From Saccoglossus kowalevskii (lineage: Eukaryota; Hemichordata; Enteropneusta; Harrimaniidae): a stretch of 48,353 bases of DNA. Under the pieces are notes generated by a model. It worked only from the letters and a program-made list of their open reading frames with translations, searched no databases and had not been told where the DNA came from. Both the position numbers and the translations under genes were made by a program. Shown piece after piece: positions 1-11,400 of the stretch (positions within the stretch are counted from its first letter, which is position 1; each line of letters starts with the position of its first letter). The DNA lies in the NCBI RefSeq assembly GCF_000003605.2, contig NW_003113963.1, positions 228,293-276,645 on the forward strand, in the 5' to 3' direction.

Positions 1-2238
1 TCTCAAATGGAAGAAACACAAAACTGAAAATATCATTCGCTCGGTGGCTCTGTTGTTGTCCGCTGCTCAACGTCCGCATATAGATTATTTACATGTAAAT
101 TCAAGCTGGACATGTACATGAAGTTTAAACTATCACTTTCTGGATCAGATGAACTATATACATGTACATGTCTATAAATTACTGTTTTGAGAAATCGATG
201 CACATTTAAAATTGGAATTGAACACAACAAATGGACGACTCGAGACGCCGCAGCAGTCTGAGCAGGCACACTGAACAAGTCATAGTGGGATAGCTAGCTA
301 GTAAATATCAATATTAGTATTGAATCGCCATATACTTACCTAGCAGCTTCGCCGAACAGTTTCGATGCACTAATACCATTTCAATCGGCGACGGATATGC
401 TATACAATTGATTTTTAAAAGTACGACAGTTGAGTTGAGCTCCGTGATATGGCTGTCAGGACAGCTGATTGTAATACCCCCTAAGTTAGCGTCACTGTGT
501 CTGCGTCAAAAAGATGACAATTCGGTCGGAAAAGATGCGCAAGCAAAGAAAACTTAAACTAAACATAACAAATTACTCCAAATTATACACAAACTGTCCA
601 GAATTATTCAGAATTATGAGATTTATTGATTTGTGAAGAAAAATAATAACAAAAAGCAAGAGAACGTTGGTTTTAATTTTCCCGGGTACCAAAATAGTGA
701 CAAATACCAAAATAGTGGCTTAACAAACGTGAGTATATGGAAGTTAATTGCCAAGCGTACTGCGGTCAAGCACAAGGCAAGAAATTACATGACGAGACCA
801 TCCCGATTTGCCGTCGATTTCCAAGTTCGGGTGCGTTTCATACAAGAAGATCGATACGCACTACACCGCCGAGTGTAGTAGACATAATCCCGATGGCAAT
901 AGGAAGTTCGAGGGAAGCTAATACAGTTGATTTATAACAGTGAAGTAAATGGAAATCACTTTTCAGTCCTCGTTGAGGCACAAACGTATTTAAATGAGTT
1001 AGTAAACAAGACACGGTGGCAACTCCACGTTGTTGCAAATTTACACACTACTACAGTTTGACTAAAGTTTACAAACACCACGGTCAGTCCCCGAAATTCA
1101 AAAGGGATTTTTAAATGTGCTGGGGAACACCAGACGAACAATTGTGCATACTTAGATGACGACTCCACGTTATAACGCAGCGTGAAAATGGCAATATAAA
1201 CTTGCAGTTGCAGATTTTCCCGGGGCAGATTTACATAATACAACAGTTCGATAACATGGCCAGTCACACAAAATCCATCAAAAGGGAACTGCAAGTTGTA
1301 TAATGCCAAAACAGTACCATGATTTCACAACTGTCGAAATACGTTTGCTTTTATCGATGTCCACTGTACACCAGTAAATGTCTTCTCTTTCGAAAGAACA
1401 CAAAGCCTAAACTATCAGAATTCAATCCATCGAAAAAGTATAAAAAAACATTTTCATAAACAATTTTTATTTTATAAATACACTTTGAAATAAAACAAGA
1501 TTCATAAACATAAATCTATTTGAATATATTCTCACTACAAATTACACAATACTTACAATACAACAATATCTTTCTAATGGAGTTTATTCACAGCACAAAC
1601 TATTGGAATCCATGCACACGTGTGAGTACTTCGGTATTACATTTTATAGCTATGCCCAAAATAGTCCATCATTTATTGCGCAACTGTGACCAAAGGACAT
1701 CATTCTGTTAACATCCACACATTTTCATAAAATCTCCATGCACTTTTTGACCTTTCATAAGTAAAATACACTACAATTTACTCTTGGCACATTCCTACAC
1801 TCTTGCATACTAATGAGGGGTTCAGACACATTCCAAGCTGAACAATTTTCTTGGACTAATAACAAAGCTGGTCAATCTTTTCCCAGCAATAATGGTGGGT
1901 TTGAAATCGAGTCTAGAAATAGATGTATTTATGTACATGCAGATTACGAACTTTTAAACAGGCTATATGCTATGTTTTGAACTCATGACCATGGTAAATA
2001 GCGTCATCACTGTAGTAAGGTTGCCTACTCATCACGCCACAGCAAAGATCCAAAATATGGCTACTCCAAATGCGAACTCACATTGTCTGGATGTGCAAAC
2101 CGAATTTCTGACTTCAGAAACAACTCCTATTGGATTACTAGTTTAATTTAGTTTATATGTTGTTCCAACAACATCAAAACAATGTGCTTTTGTAAACACA
2201 GGCCATATGTATACCAACTATTAGCGTTATTTTTGCAG
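1..2238. other. non-coding flank or intron upstream of the ROCO ankyrin exon
   Basis: No exon could be supported here. The short open frames have no recognisable domain and no paired splice sites with a neighbouring coding block. The ROCO gene to the right must have further 5' exons (more ankyrin repeats, a start codon), so this is probably intron, but its nature is not shown by the sequence. Two diverged copies of one segment, sharing the block ACTCCACGTT and the block CAAAAGGGA, lie at about 1019-1115 and 1159-1290. Confidence 0.4.
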
Positions 2239-2337
2239 GATGGGTACACCGCTGTTAATGCGGCATGTCATCAGAAATACAGTGAATCGGTGAGGTGCTT
2301 GCTTAGGGCAGGTGCAGACATATCACTGAAGGATAAG
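2239..2337 (+). CDS. ROCO gene exon: single ankyrin repeat
   Basis: This 99-nt exon codes for exactly one 33-residue ankyrin repeat (DGYTAVNAACHQ at the start, CLLRAGADISLKDK at the end). It is bounded by the acceptor TTTTTGCAG and the donor GTTAGT, both phase 0. One repeat per phase-0 exon suits tandem duplication of ankyrin exons, so more such exons are expected upstream. Confidence 0.8.
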
Positions 2338-5300
2338 GTTAGTATATTAAGTACTATCGAATTAGTTACAAATTGGGTGACCTATGGGGTCGCACAACCA
2401 TATATATGTATTACGTCATAGATGAACATGAAATACCTGATTGGACACTACAAGATAAATTAACGACACTAAAGGTGATTTGTGAAACATGCATTGTATT
2501 ACACAATGACAGATTGCATGAAACAATTTACTGCTGCTGTTGAAATAAGTAGATTGTGTATTTAATCTTTGAAACACGTTACAGCATGTGTATGGTATAT
2601 CAGCTTTTGTAATCAACATATATAAAGTTTGTTCATGTATTTTGTTTTAATTGTGGGTGTCTGTAACACAGTAATATTTTGAAATAGGGAGACTTCCCAG
2701 GGTCACGCTTGAGTAGAAAAAGCGCACAATAATGACAGCAGTGTGATGTTAGGTGTGTTTATGCAAGTTTTTACGATTGGTCATTACAAGGTGATTGACT
2801 CATTGATAACAAAGGTATCAAGAGTATAAAGCTTGGCGGAGTTGTAGTATTGCTTTGGAAGACGATGGAACTGAGGATGTGTCTTGCATATTTATTGAAA
2901 TAAGCGTGACATTATTCGTGAAAATACATACCCCGATATTTGATCCCCGGTGCCACATAACAACAACATCTTACCATAATGGTATTACTTTATCATAATA
3001 CGTATTACAATTCTTCTTTTATTTTGACTTTAACGCTCATATACTCAGCTATTACAGTAAACCGTATTTTCAACTGGATGGTTAAACATTGTGTGATTCA
3101 TAGTTCATTCATAGCATTATTCACTGTTATTTCTAATCTAATGAAATTAAATTAAAAATACTGACTCATATAATGTGACTCTCACTAGGAGGGCAAACCA
3201 ATAATAATGGAGATGATCGAATATTTTGGCTTGTATGAGACGCTAATGTTGCTATCGGAATCTACATACATGGTGAGTTAATATTTGTTAGAACTTTTGG
3301 AATTAAATATTATATAATTAGTAACCTGTCTTTACCATTCGGTAATAGATGGTTTTATTGATTCGACAAAATTAAATGCTTTTGATATTGACCCTAAGTG
3401 GCCAACTCTCATACTACGTTTCCATTGAACATTTTCTAGAATGATCCTCAAAGAACATCAAATCTGAATCTATGTATCTGTGAAAAACCAGATGGAACGA
3501 CAGAAACACTGAATCTCTTAGAAGACGATGTTAATAGGCGTTTTCCATTACCCATTGAGGATGGTTGTCACGTATCTGTAGTTATACATGGAATAGAGCA
3601 TGTTCCAAAACAGGTCAACACATTTCTGGAAAATCACACTATTCACACGTTGATCATTAGTAAAAGTGACATCACTGACATGGACACAGTACGAGTGTCA
3701 CATGCCTTGGGCATTTCCCGTGCTTTATCATTCGACCCAACAGCAATTATGTCATGGCTGTTGCCGACAGTAAAAACTATTTCTTGCATCGGTGTAGATA
3801 TACCAGTACCATGGTATCTAAATTTCCCTGGATCACTACATAGTTTAAATATCCGAAATTGTTCTCTTAGGGCAAAAGCGCATGATTCAAAATTATCTTC
3901 TGGGAGCAAGAATACGTCAGATTCACTGACACCTGAAAAGTATATTCATGTCTGTTGTGAGGGTCTTGTAATGCTGTGTTTGCGTAACAATGGTCTTGTA
4001 AAACTACAGGAGGATCTCGGACTAATTTCAGGCTTGTCTGAAATTGATGTCCGTGATAACTGTATCCAAAGAATTCCCCCGTCCATTAGTTGCGCAACCA
4101 ATTGCACTGATATCAAGATTCAGGGCAATCCGGTAGCAAATATTCCATGTGATATAATAGGGGAAGGTAGAGTTTCCATAATGTCATATTTAAAGGAATT
4201 TCTGTCCAAGTCTAGAGTGATAAATGATTCAGTGAAGATGGTTATTGCTGGTCATGAAGGTGCTGGTAAAACCTCACTCCTTAGTGCACTGAACGACCAC
4301 TCATCTCCTGTGGATAAAACCGATGGCATTGATATTTCAGAAATTCACCTGCGAGACAGCGGGAACAAACTTATTGTGTTTGACTTTGCAGGTGATGTTG
4401 ATTTCTTGGAATCGCATTCATTGTTTCTCACAGATGATACAATATATGTTGTTGTCTTTGATCTCAGTAAATTTGCTTTAGGCGAAGTGTCACGTTCTAA
4501 CATATGTATGCACCAGTTGGGAAGGGTGGTGTTGTGGTTGCGAACAATCAACACTTCTGCACCTAATTCACGTGTTATACTTGTAGGAACACATGCCGAC
4601 GCCCCTATGCTGGCAACAACAGTGTTGAATCATATTTGGCAACAGTTTGCTGATATTTTCAACAAGGCGCATGTATCTCACCGCCAAAGCCATCGCATGA
4701 ATATCTTAACAGATTGCATCATGTGCAGTTATACTCATAATCCCCAGCGGCAGAGCTCTTTCAATGGATTGGCAGGATATGTGGAATGTGAAGCCCGTGG
4801 TGAAACTGTCCCTCAACAAGAAAAAGATGATGCATCTTCAAATGGGGATAATCTTTTCTGCTTTCCACATATAGTGGGATATTATGAAGTCAGTAGCACT
4901 ATGGCTTTCCCTGCCAAGGTATTAACCCGTAAAAACAGAAGTATCATTCAGTTGAAAGCTGCAATTGAGAGAGTGGCTTCTGAAATGCTAAGTGTGCAGT
5001 CCGAAATCCCCCAGACATGGCACACATTGCAAAATACACTTAAAGCACGACAAATGATTAACCCATCACGACCAATACTAACATATTCAGAATATCAAAC
5101 AATTGCATTTGGTATTGGCATCAGAACAGCAGAGTCTTTGCACCATGTTACTAGCTTCCTAGGTAGCAGAGGTTGTATTGTTTACATCAAACCATCACAT
5201 CAGAAAGAAGCTAAAAGTATTGTTATTCTGGATCCACAATGGCTAGCGAATATACTCAGGATGCTGATTTCTTTCAGTTCCACGTTTATAGACGACTTTG

Positions 5301-6634
5301 GTGTTCTTAATGTTGAGGACCTTCATAATGCATGGGGTCACATCGACAAACAACACCACCATCCATTACTGTCTCTACTGACAGCAAGCAGGATCTGCTT
5401 TCCGTTTGACAGCATAACCCGTGAGTGTGGGATGAATTTTACAAAGTTAATCTTTCCTTGTAAATTGCCAATAGGTGAGCCATGCTTGGATGATTGGCAT
5501 GCATATCCCTATCCTGGTGATTGCCAACTCAGTTATTTATACCAATTTGACTTCTTACCGCCCGTCTTTTTCTGTGACACCATAGTCGGGGTAAATAAGG
5601 CAATTAGCTTCATAGATGATCCAATCTTGTACCGAAACAATATGGTGTTTCGAACGGAGGGAGTCAGGTTGAGTTGCAACAGGTGTTTTGGCCAACGGTC
5701 AGGAAATTCGTTGCATGGTATCCGTCTTCAGCTTTTGTACCAGAGCAGCAGCATACTTCTCACAGTGAGAGGTAAAAATGCATGCTGCGTCATACTTAGT
5801 ATTGATGCAATAATAAGGGAAATATCTTCCCGGCCATCTTACAGCGGTGTCATCATGAAGTCATCACCGGCATGTCCACTGTGTGTGGTGAAACGTCACG
5901 ATCCACCAGGACGCATTCAATCTACAGAGTCAAATGTAGCATACGTTTGTTCTCTTTACAAGGGTCATATGTTTGATAGTTGGGATGAGTTGATTCACTG
6001 CCATGGCATTCAGCGTCACGATATTAGCACGCTCTTAACCCTCAAAGACGACTTTGAATACCCACGATTGTTTCTTATTCTTCCTATAAACACGGGTGGT
6101 ATGTCAACCACGGAAATCATTAAGAATAGCGCGTTCTCTCATTTCCAGGATGGTTATGCTGTTCATTTGCTCTGTGAATTTGCAGGCAGTCCACATTTTA
6201 TTAATTCACTTGGGTACAGAATCTATAACGTAAAAGAATTTGTCAAAGTTTATGGCCCTCACATATGCAAAGTGTTGATCCTACTACAGAAAGTAGTTGG
6301 GCTCAGCACATCCGTTGCTCCGATTGATTGCGTCCCTGTTGGTAAGACTGTTTTGACGTCATCCACAATGACACTCGGTAGAGCCAAAAATCTTCTTACA
6401 AACTACCTACATGATTTTGAAGCAGAATGTCCCGAAATATCCAAGACGGTGAAACGACCTTTCGAGGAGAATATAAACGAAGTGCTGAGGTGCAAGCATA
6501 CAACCAAACGTAAAGAATTTGTTCGATTCCTGGGTAAAGTTGACGAGAACCGCCGGTTTGGAGATCTGTTCCCAATTTTGCAAGGAGAAAGTGTTCATTG
6601 GCTATGTGAGGAACATGCAAATATATCAAAATGA
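2239..6634 (+). CDS. ankyrin-LRR-Roc-COR (ROCO family) protein, 3' part of gene
   Basis: Three phase-0 exons are visible: 2239-2337, 3189-3272 and 3440-6634, ending in TGA. They encode 1124 residues of the C-terminal part. The order is one 33-residue ankyrin repeat, a short linker, leucine-rich repeats, a Roc GTPase domain (P-loop GHEGAGKT, DFAGD, GTHAD), a COR domain (LDPQWLANIL) and a C-terminal region with PRLFLILP and FVKVYGPHICK blocks. ROCO proteins are large multidomain GTPases in which Roc and COR always occur together. LRRK1 has the same ANK-LRR-Roc-COR order followed by a kinase, but no kinase is present here and the frame stops after a helical tail. The 5' exons are missing from the window. 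The cellular role cannot be read from the sequence. Confidence 0.88.
3189..3272 (+). CDS. ROCO gene exon: short linker after the ankyrin repeat
   Basis: This 84-nt phase-0 exon lies between the acceptor CTCACTAG and the donor GTGAGT. It encodes 28 residues beginning EGKPIIMEMIEYFG, probably the capping helices of the ankyrin array. It is in phase with the exons on both sides. Confidence 0.65.
3440..6634 (+). CDS. ROCO gene terminal exon: LRR, Roc, COR and C-terminal region
   Basis: A single 3195-nt exon follows the acceptor CATTTTCTAG and carries 1064 residues. Counting from its first residue: LRRs at about 170-247 (LRNNGL, IRIPP-like turns), P-loop GHEGAGKT at 271-278, switch-II-like DFAGD at 315, base-recognition GTHAD at 383, COR start LDPQWL at about 597, and the conserved block after COR (PRLFLILP) at about 875. 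The last 90 residues look helical. They could be a death-fold domain (CARD or Death), but I cannot confirm that. There is no kinase domain. The first ATG in frame lies well inside the exon, so the reading frame is entered by splicing. Confidence 0.88.
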   Translation, partial: NDPQRTSNLNLCICEKPDGTTETLNLLEDDVNRRFPLPIEDGCHVSVVIHGIEHVPKQVNTFLENHTIHTLIISKSDITDMDTVRVSHALGISRALSFDPTAIMSWLLPTVKTISCIGVDIPVPWYLNFPGSLHSLNIRNCSLRAKAHDSKLSSGSKNTSDSLTPEKYIHVCCEGLVMLCLRNNGLVKLQEDLGLISGLSEIDVRDNCIQRIPPSISCATNCTDIKIQGNPVANIPCDIIGEGRVSIMSYLKEFLSKSRVINDSVKMVIAGHEGAGKTSLLSALNDHSSPVDKTDGIDISEIHLRDSGNKLIVFDFAGDVDFLESHSLFLTDDTIYVVVFDLSKFALGEVSRSNICMHQLGRVVLWLRTINTSAPNSRVILVGTHADAPMLATTVLNHIWQQFADIFNKAHVSHRQSHRMNILTDCIMCSYTHNPQRQSSFNGLAGYVECEARGETVPQQEKDDASSNGDNLFCFPHIVGYYEVSSTMAFPAKVLTRKNRSIIQLKAAIERVASEMLSVQSEIPQTWHTLQNTLKARQMINPSRPILTYSEYQTIAFGIGIRTAESLHHVTSFLGSRGCIVYIKPSHQKEAKSIVILDPQWLANILRMLISFSSTFIDDFGVLNVEDLHNAWGHIDKQHHHPLLSLLTASRICFPFDSITRECGMNFTKLIFPCKLPIGEPCLDDWHAYPYPGDCQLSYLYQFDFLPPVFFCDTIVGVNKAISFIDDPILYRNNMVFRTEGVRLSCNRCFGQRSGNSLHGIRLQLLYQSSSILLTVRGKNACCVILSIDAIIREISSRPSYSGVIMKSSPACPLCVVKRHDPPGRIQSTESNVAYVCSLYKGHMFDSWDELIHCHGIQRHDISTLLTLKDDFEYPRLFLILPINTGGMSTTEIIKNSAFSHFQDGYAVHLLCEFAGSPHFINSLGYRIYNVKEFVKVYGPHICKVLILLQKVVGLSTSVAPIDCVPVGKTVLTSSTMTLGRAKNLLTNYLHDFEAECPEISKTVKRPFEENINEVLRCKHTTKRKEFVRFLGKVDENRRFGDLFPILQGESVHWLCEEHANISK

Positions 6635-8372
6635 TTTGCATATACTCATGGAATGTTGGACGCTAACTCATATGCACCTGTACATTGCAGCCGGGATTCT
6701 ATGCTACCCGGGAGTTGAGATGCTAAATGTGGATTAGCTTGGGCACATGGTGCAAATCTCGGGCACTTAATTACTTTGAAATCCTAACATTTCAATGTAT
6801 CGCTTCGTAATTTAAATTTCTAACTTAAGTTACTGTATTTATTTTTATATATTTATGCCTTGGAAGTAGTATCTTAAATTCATTGTCTTTCACGCTTAAA
6901 TCGTGATAGTGCAGTGATAGTTGTCAGTGGTTGAACAGTCTGGCACAACATATTCACGACAAGAATTCACAAATATCTGTTAAAAATGTTATTGAAACTA
7001 TCACAATTGTTGAAACGTGTAGATGTCTCTGTTGCTTATCATCATTGTTTATTTCATGGTAACGAAAGTTTCGCAGTTACTATTGGGCGTAATACTGGCA
7101 CATTTCTGCCATGCATCGTGATACAAAACTATCTCACCATTCGTCAGAACTTGTGAGATGCATGTTCTCGTGGAGGGGTTATGGTGTCATGTTTTGTTTT
7201 GTTTTTTTATTATAAAATGACATATTATTTGATATAGCACTGTACTGAGGGTTTTAACCACAATGATTAAAAATACGGGTAAACATAACATAAACTAATT
7301 TCCTATTCCACGAATATCTATTTCTTCATGCGACCAAAAGTATTTTATCATAACCCAAAACAAAATAGGCAATGGGCAATTCAGACACAGTACATATTGC
7401 GCAACATCTGATGAGTAAGATCTGGATAATAGAGAAGCGCGCTCACATCCCAGAGGTATTGCTTTCTATCTAATACCACCGTGACGGTCCATGAATTATT
7501 TCTATTGTCAATTTAGAACTAATTTTAACCATAACTTCACATCTTTTATATCAAAAAACAAAATTTTTTTGTTTTGTTTTTCAATTGCAGTAATCAATTT
7601 CTAAATGTCCCAAATCTGAAATTCGGTATTACAAATATAATAATGTATCTTAAATACAACTGTGTTTTACTTGAAAACATTTTCACTTCGTGTTTTTGCT
7701 TTACGCCACAATCACAAACAATGGCAAACATAACGTCGCTTTATCATTATCTTCCCTCCATTTTCTTTTTTGGACCCAAAAGTTCAAAAGTCAGATGATT
7801 GCAATTGAATCGAACACACATTGAAAATTCAGATCCAGTTTGCACACTGACATACAGACATTTCTTCCTAACTACACGATATAATGTAACTCTAACCGAC
7901 ATTTTCTCAGTTACATCAATTCACTGTATACTAGTATCCTGAAAGTTGCAGATCACGATAGACAGGTAGATACGAGCACCAATATCACCAATTCGAATGA
8001 CTGAGAAAACATCACTATGTAGCATAAACTAATATGCAATAATATTAAACTATCAAATTATATCTAATATATTTTATTTTGTTTTCAATTTTCACATATT
8101 CAAGTAGCACCGTTCAATGTGTAATCATAAAAAAAAACATTTACTGATAATAATAAAATTTCTGAAATTCGAATTACGTGTAGCAATATTTGAGTGCAGT
8201 AACAATAGAAACAATTACCCCAAATAACGATTAACTTCCAAGCAAATGAAAAAAAATGTAAATTAAAAATCAGGAAAAAGTCTTTAAAAAAGTGTATTTC
8301 AGTATTATGATGGAAATGGCTTTTTGAAGAAAAAAAATCCCGTATGATGAAACTGGAGTAAAATATAACTTA
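6635..8372. other. convergent spacer between ROCO gene and protease gene
   Basis: This AT-rich stretch holds the 3' UTRs of two tail-to-tail genes. No coding exon is supported. No clear AATAAA was seen near the ROCO stop; an ATTAAA at about 7266 is one candidate. Confidence 0.5.
8073..8078 (-). promoter_or_regulatory. candidate poly(A) signal of the tolloid-like gene
   Basis: On the minus strand this reads AATAAA, about 295 nt after the stop codon. It is the first such hexamer I found downstream of exon 16. Position is the only support. Confidence 0.35.
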
Positions 8373-8499
8373 TTAGTAGTCGATTTCAACTGTTGCTCGG
8401 AATCCTCTGCCTTGGATGGATGCGTCTGATTGGAAGGTGATCCATAGTTCACCGGACGATGATTGTAATACTGGTGGAGGCTGCTTATCACCACAGAAT
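8373..8499 (-). CDS. protease exon 16: CUB4 end and stop
   Basis: The acceptor is TTTAATAG. The exon encodes [21 protein letters not shown] and [10 protein letters not shown], then TAA at 8375-8373. The protein ends with the last strand of CUB4 and has no C-terminal tail or membrane segment, so it should be secreted. Confidence 0.9.
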
Positions 8500-11400
8500 C
8501 TATTAAACAAAAAAGTAACATTGTGAAAACCACGGAAGTGACGTTGCGATGACAAGTGACGTTGTACACAGATTTAAACAGCGCATGTGTTGCGTTGAAG
8601 TTTTAATAATTTCCAGGTGAACTTTTAATATATTTAAAAGAGTATTGTGACTGATTGTATACTTAATTAACCAGTAGCTTACCTTCCCATAGATTCGTCA
8701 CCACCATCACTGATATCAAGAAAATCAAACCGACAATTCTCCTGATTTTCGAGATCAAACACTTCGAATTTCAAACGAATGGTTGTACCAGTGATCTTCC
8801 ATACACAGTCCATTTTGTTGGGATAGGAATTTGGGTAACCCGGGGACTCGAGAGTACCAGTTGTACCTATTAAGATAAAACAAAAACAATACGTTGAATA
8901 ATTTAAAACGGAATATTTATTCAAAAAACAACACTGGATTTTACAGTATGTTCTATGCATGTTGTGTGATGGTTAAAGCCTGTCTGTTCCCTCTAGTAAA
9001 TTTGCACTCAAATTTGCACTCGGTTCGCACGTCTTTTATTATCGGTAAAAACCAAAGGTAGATAAGAAATAAGTGTAGGCAACTGTGGTAACAAGCGATG
9101 AAGGTCCATAGTTAGCCACACATTGTCCGATTCTTTAAAAACACGTTGACAAAAACATTTTTTGTTTGCGAGGCCTAACAGTTACTAAGATCAATAAACA
9201 TGGTATACAGTGGGTGGTATTAGTAATGGTAACTAGTCAAAAAAGCTAGACGTTTCGAACAATGTTCCTTTATGGAAAATATAAGTATGTCTTGATGATC
9301 AGTACGTTCGGGATGTTCATAAACGGGTCTGACAATATATCATTTGCGGGTTACTGTGTCACGTGGTATTTTTAGTCCATACGTCATAATTATCCACCAT
9401 TGTGTCATCCTCGTTTGTAGTAGTGATACTAAAATAAATGCGATTAATTTACCAGTATTCACAATATGGGGGTGGGGCATCTTGAATCTAAGCCAAATCG
9501 AAACAAACATTATCTGTTTAAATTCGAACCAGATTCAAGATATAGTAAATATTGATAACTAATCTTATTAATATTATTATCATTTGTACGTCTGTTGACT
9601 GTGCATGTTATGCACAAATTTCGAACGAGCTTGTATCACGGATGTAATCGAACAACACGTCACATGCAAATAATGAAGTAATTGTATTGTCTGCGGTGTC
9701 ATGGGATGACTGTATCGTTCATTAAGTTGGTATTAGAAAGATTCCGGGAAAAGATTAGACTAAACATGACTCCGAGGCGGGTTTATTGTCCGGTTCGTCG
9801 GACCTATAGATAATGCGTTATGCTTGGTCACGTGATATGCGAATTGCAGCTCATGAATATTACTAACATCTCACACTTTACGTGAGACACGAGTCGTTTG
9901 TTTGTTCGTGATCACTCTCCATTTACACAAACACTGCCCTGCTTCGTATTTTAGCCATTTTATAACTTTTTATTTTATTTTCACTAAACAATGTAAATAA
10001 GTATACCTAGACGTCTAACTTTTGTAATACCCGTACTTACCGTTGAAAATACCACCACAATGTTCACTTGCACTCTCTTTTTCCTTCATGAAGTAATCCA
10101 TGACAAATAGGCCCTCGTGTGGCCACTCCGAATGAAAGTGAAACCAAACCACCTGTGAGTGTGTGTCGTGACCACCTGGCCAATCAGTGGGGTTACATAT
10201 CCGTATATAACCACCTTCCGGTCCATAGCCTTGGCGGACAGAGATGTAATCACGACAGTCGTCGTTGGATTCCGGCCATATTAGAAAAATCAATCTAATA
10301 AAATGAAAAGTATTAATTGTATTATGTTAATTGGTTAATATATGCACACTAGCACCACTTCGCAAAGTTTGTACGCCAAGTTTATAATAATTAAGTGATC
10401 GCATCGTAGTCGAAAAATGGGGGTCATTTTTATTTCCAATAAAATCAAGTACGTTTACAACCAGTTGACTAATCCACTGAAATGTCTCTTATTGAAGTCC
10501 GTGGGACCGAATAAATTATGCTCATCGGACTCGTATGATCTAATCGAGTTAGAAACCCTTCGGATGATGGTGGTACGGTGATGCGTATCTTAAAAATCGG
10601 CATGTCTATATTTCCAATACCCGGATAATGTAAAATATAAAACGCAGACATATTGGTATTAAAAGGGAAAGGTGTGGAAAGTCACAGGTGAAGCGTGTGG
10701 TGTCACCACTGAGAGTGGCTCAGCGTACAGCAAATGAATGAATACGCAATGAGGTACGCCGCGCCCTCTATTGATGAAGCACTTCTGTGACGTCAATATG
10801 ACGTAGATGCGTATGACAATGTCGTTCAGACAATCCAGTTTGATTGTGTAGTCGTTCGCTATTTAGAATTTAGCAAATTTTTAAAAACAGTATTCATGGA
10901 CGACCACAGTTAAAAACAACATCAAAGCTGTGAACAGTGTTCTTGACCCTAAATTACGTCATAAAAAAGAACAATGTAGTGTTGCATACCCCACGGAAAT
11001 ACTGAGATGTTCGGGTGCAGCGATGCTCCACACACAGTCCAGTGTGTTGTTGTTATCGCGGGGCAGACTGGGAGAGTTGAACGCAGCGTCGTGTTCCGTG
11101 TGGTGTCCACCGCACGCATAGATCACTAAAAAAACAAAATAAGATACGGAAAATAGAAAAAAAANNNNNNNNNNNNNNNNNNNNNNNNNNNNNNNNNNNN
11201 NNNNNNNNNNNNNNNNNNNNNNNNNNNNNNNNNNNNNNNNNNNNNNNNNNNNNNNNNNNNNNNNNNNNNNNNNNNNNNNNNNNNNNNNNNNNNNNNNNNN
11301 NNNNNNNNNNNNNNNNNNNNNNNNNNNNNNNNNNNNNNNNNNNNNNNNNNNNNNNNNNNNNNNNNNNNNNNNNNNNNNNNNNNNNNNNNNNNNNNNNNNN

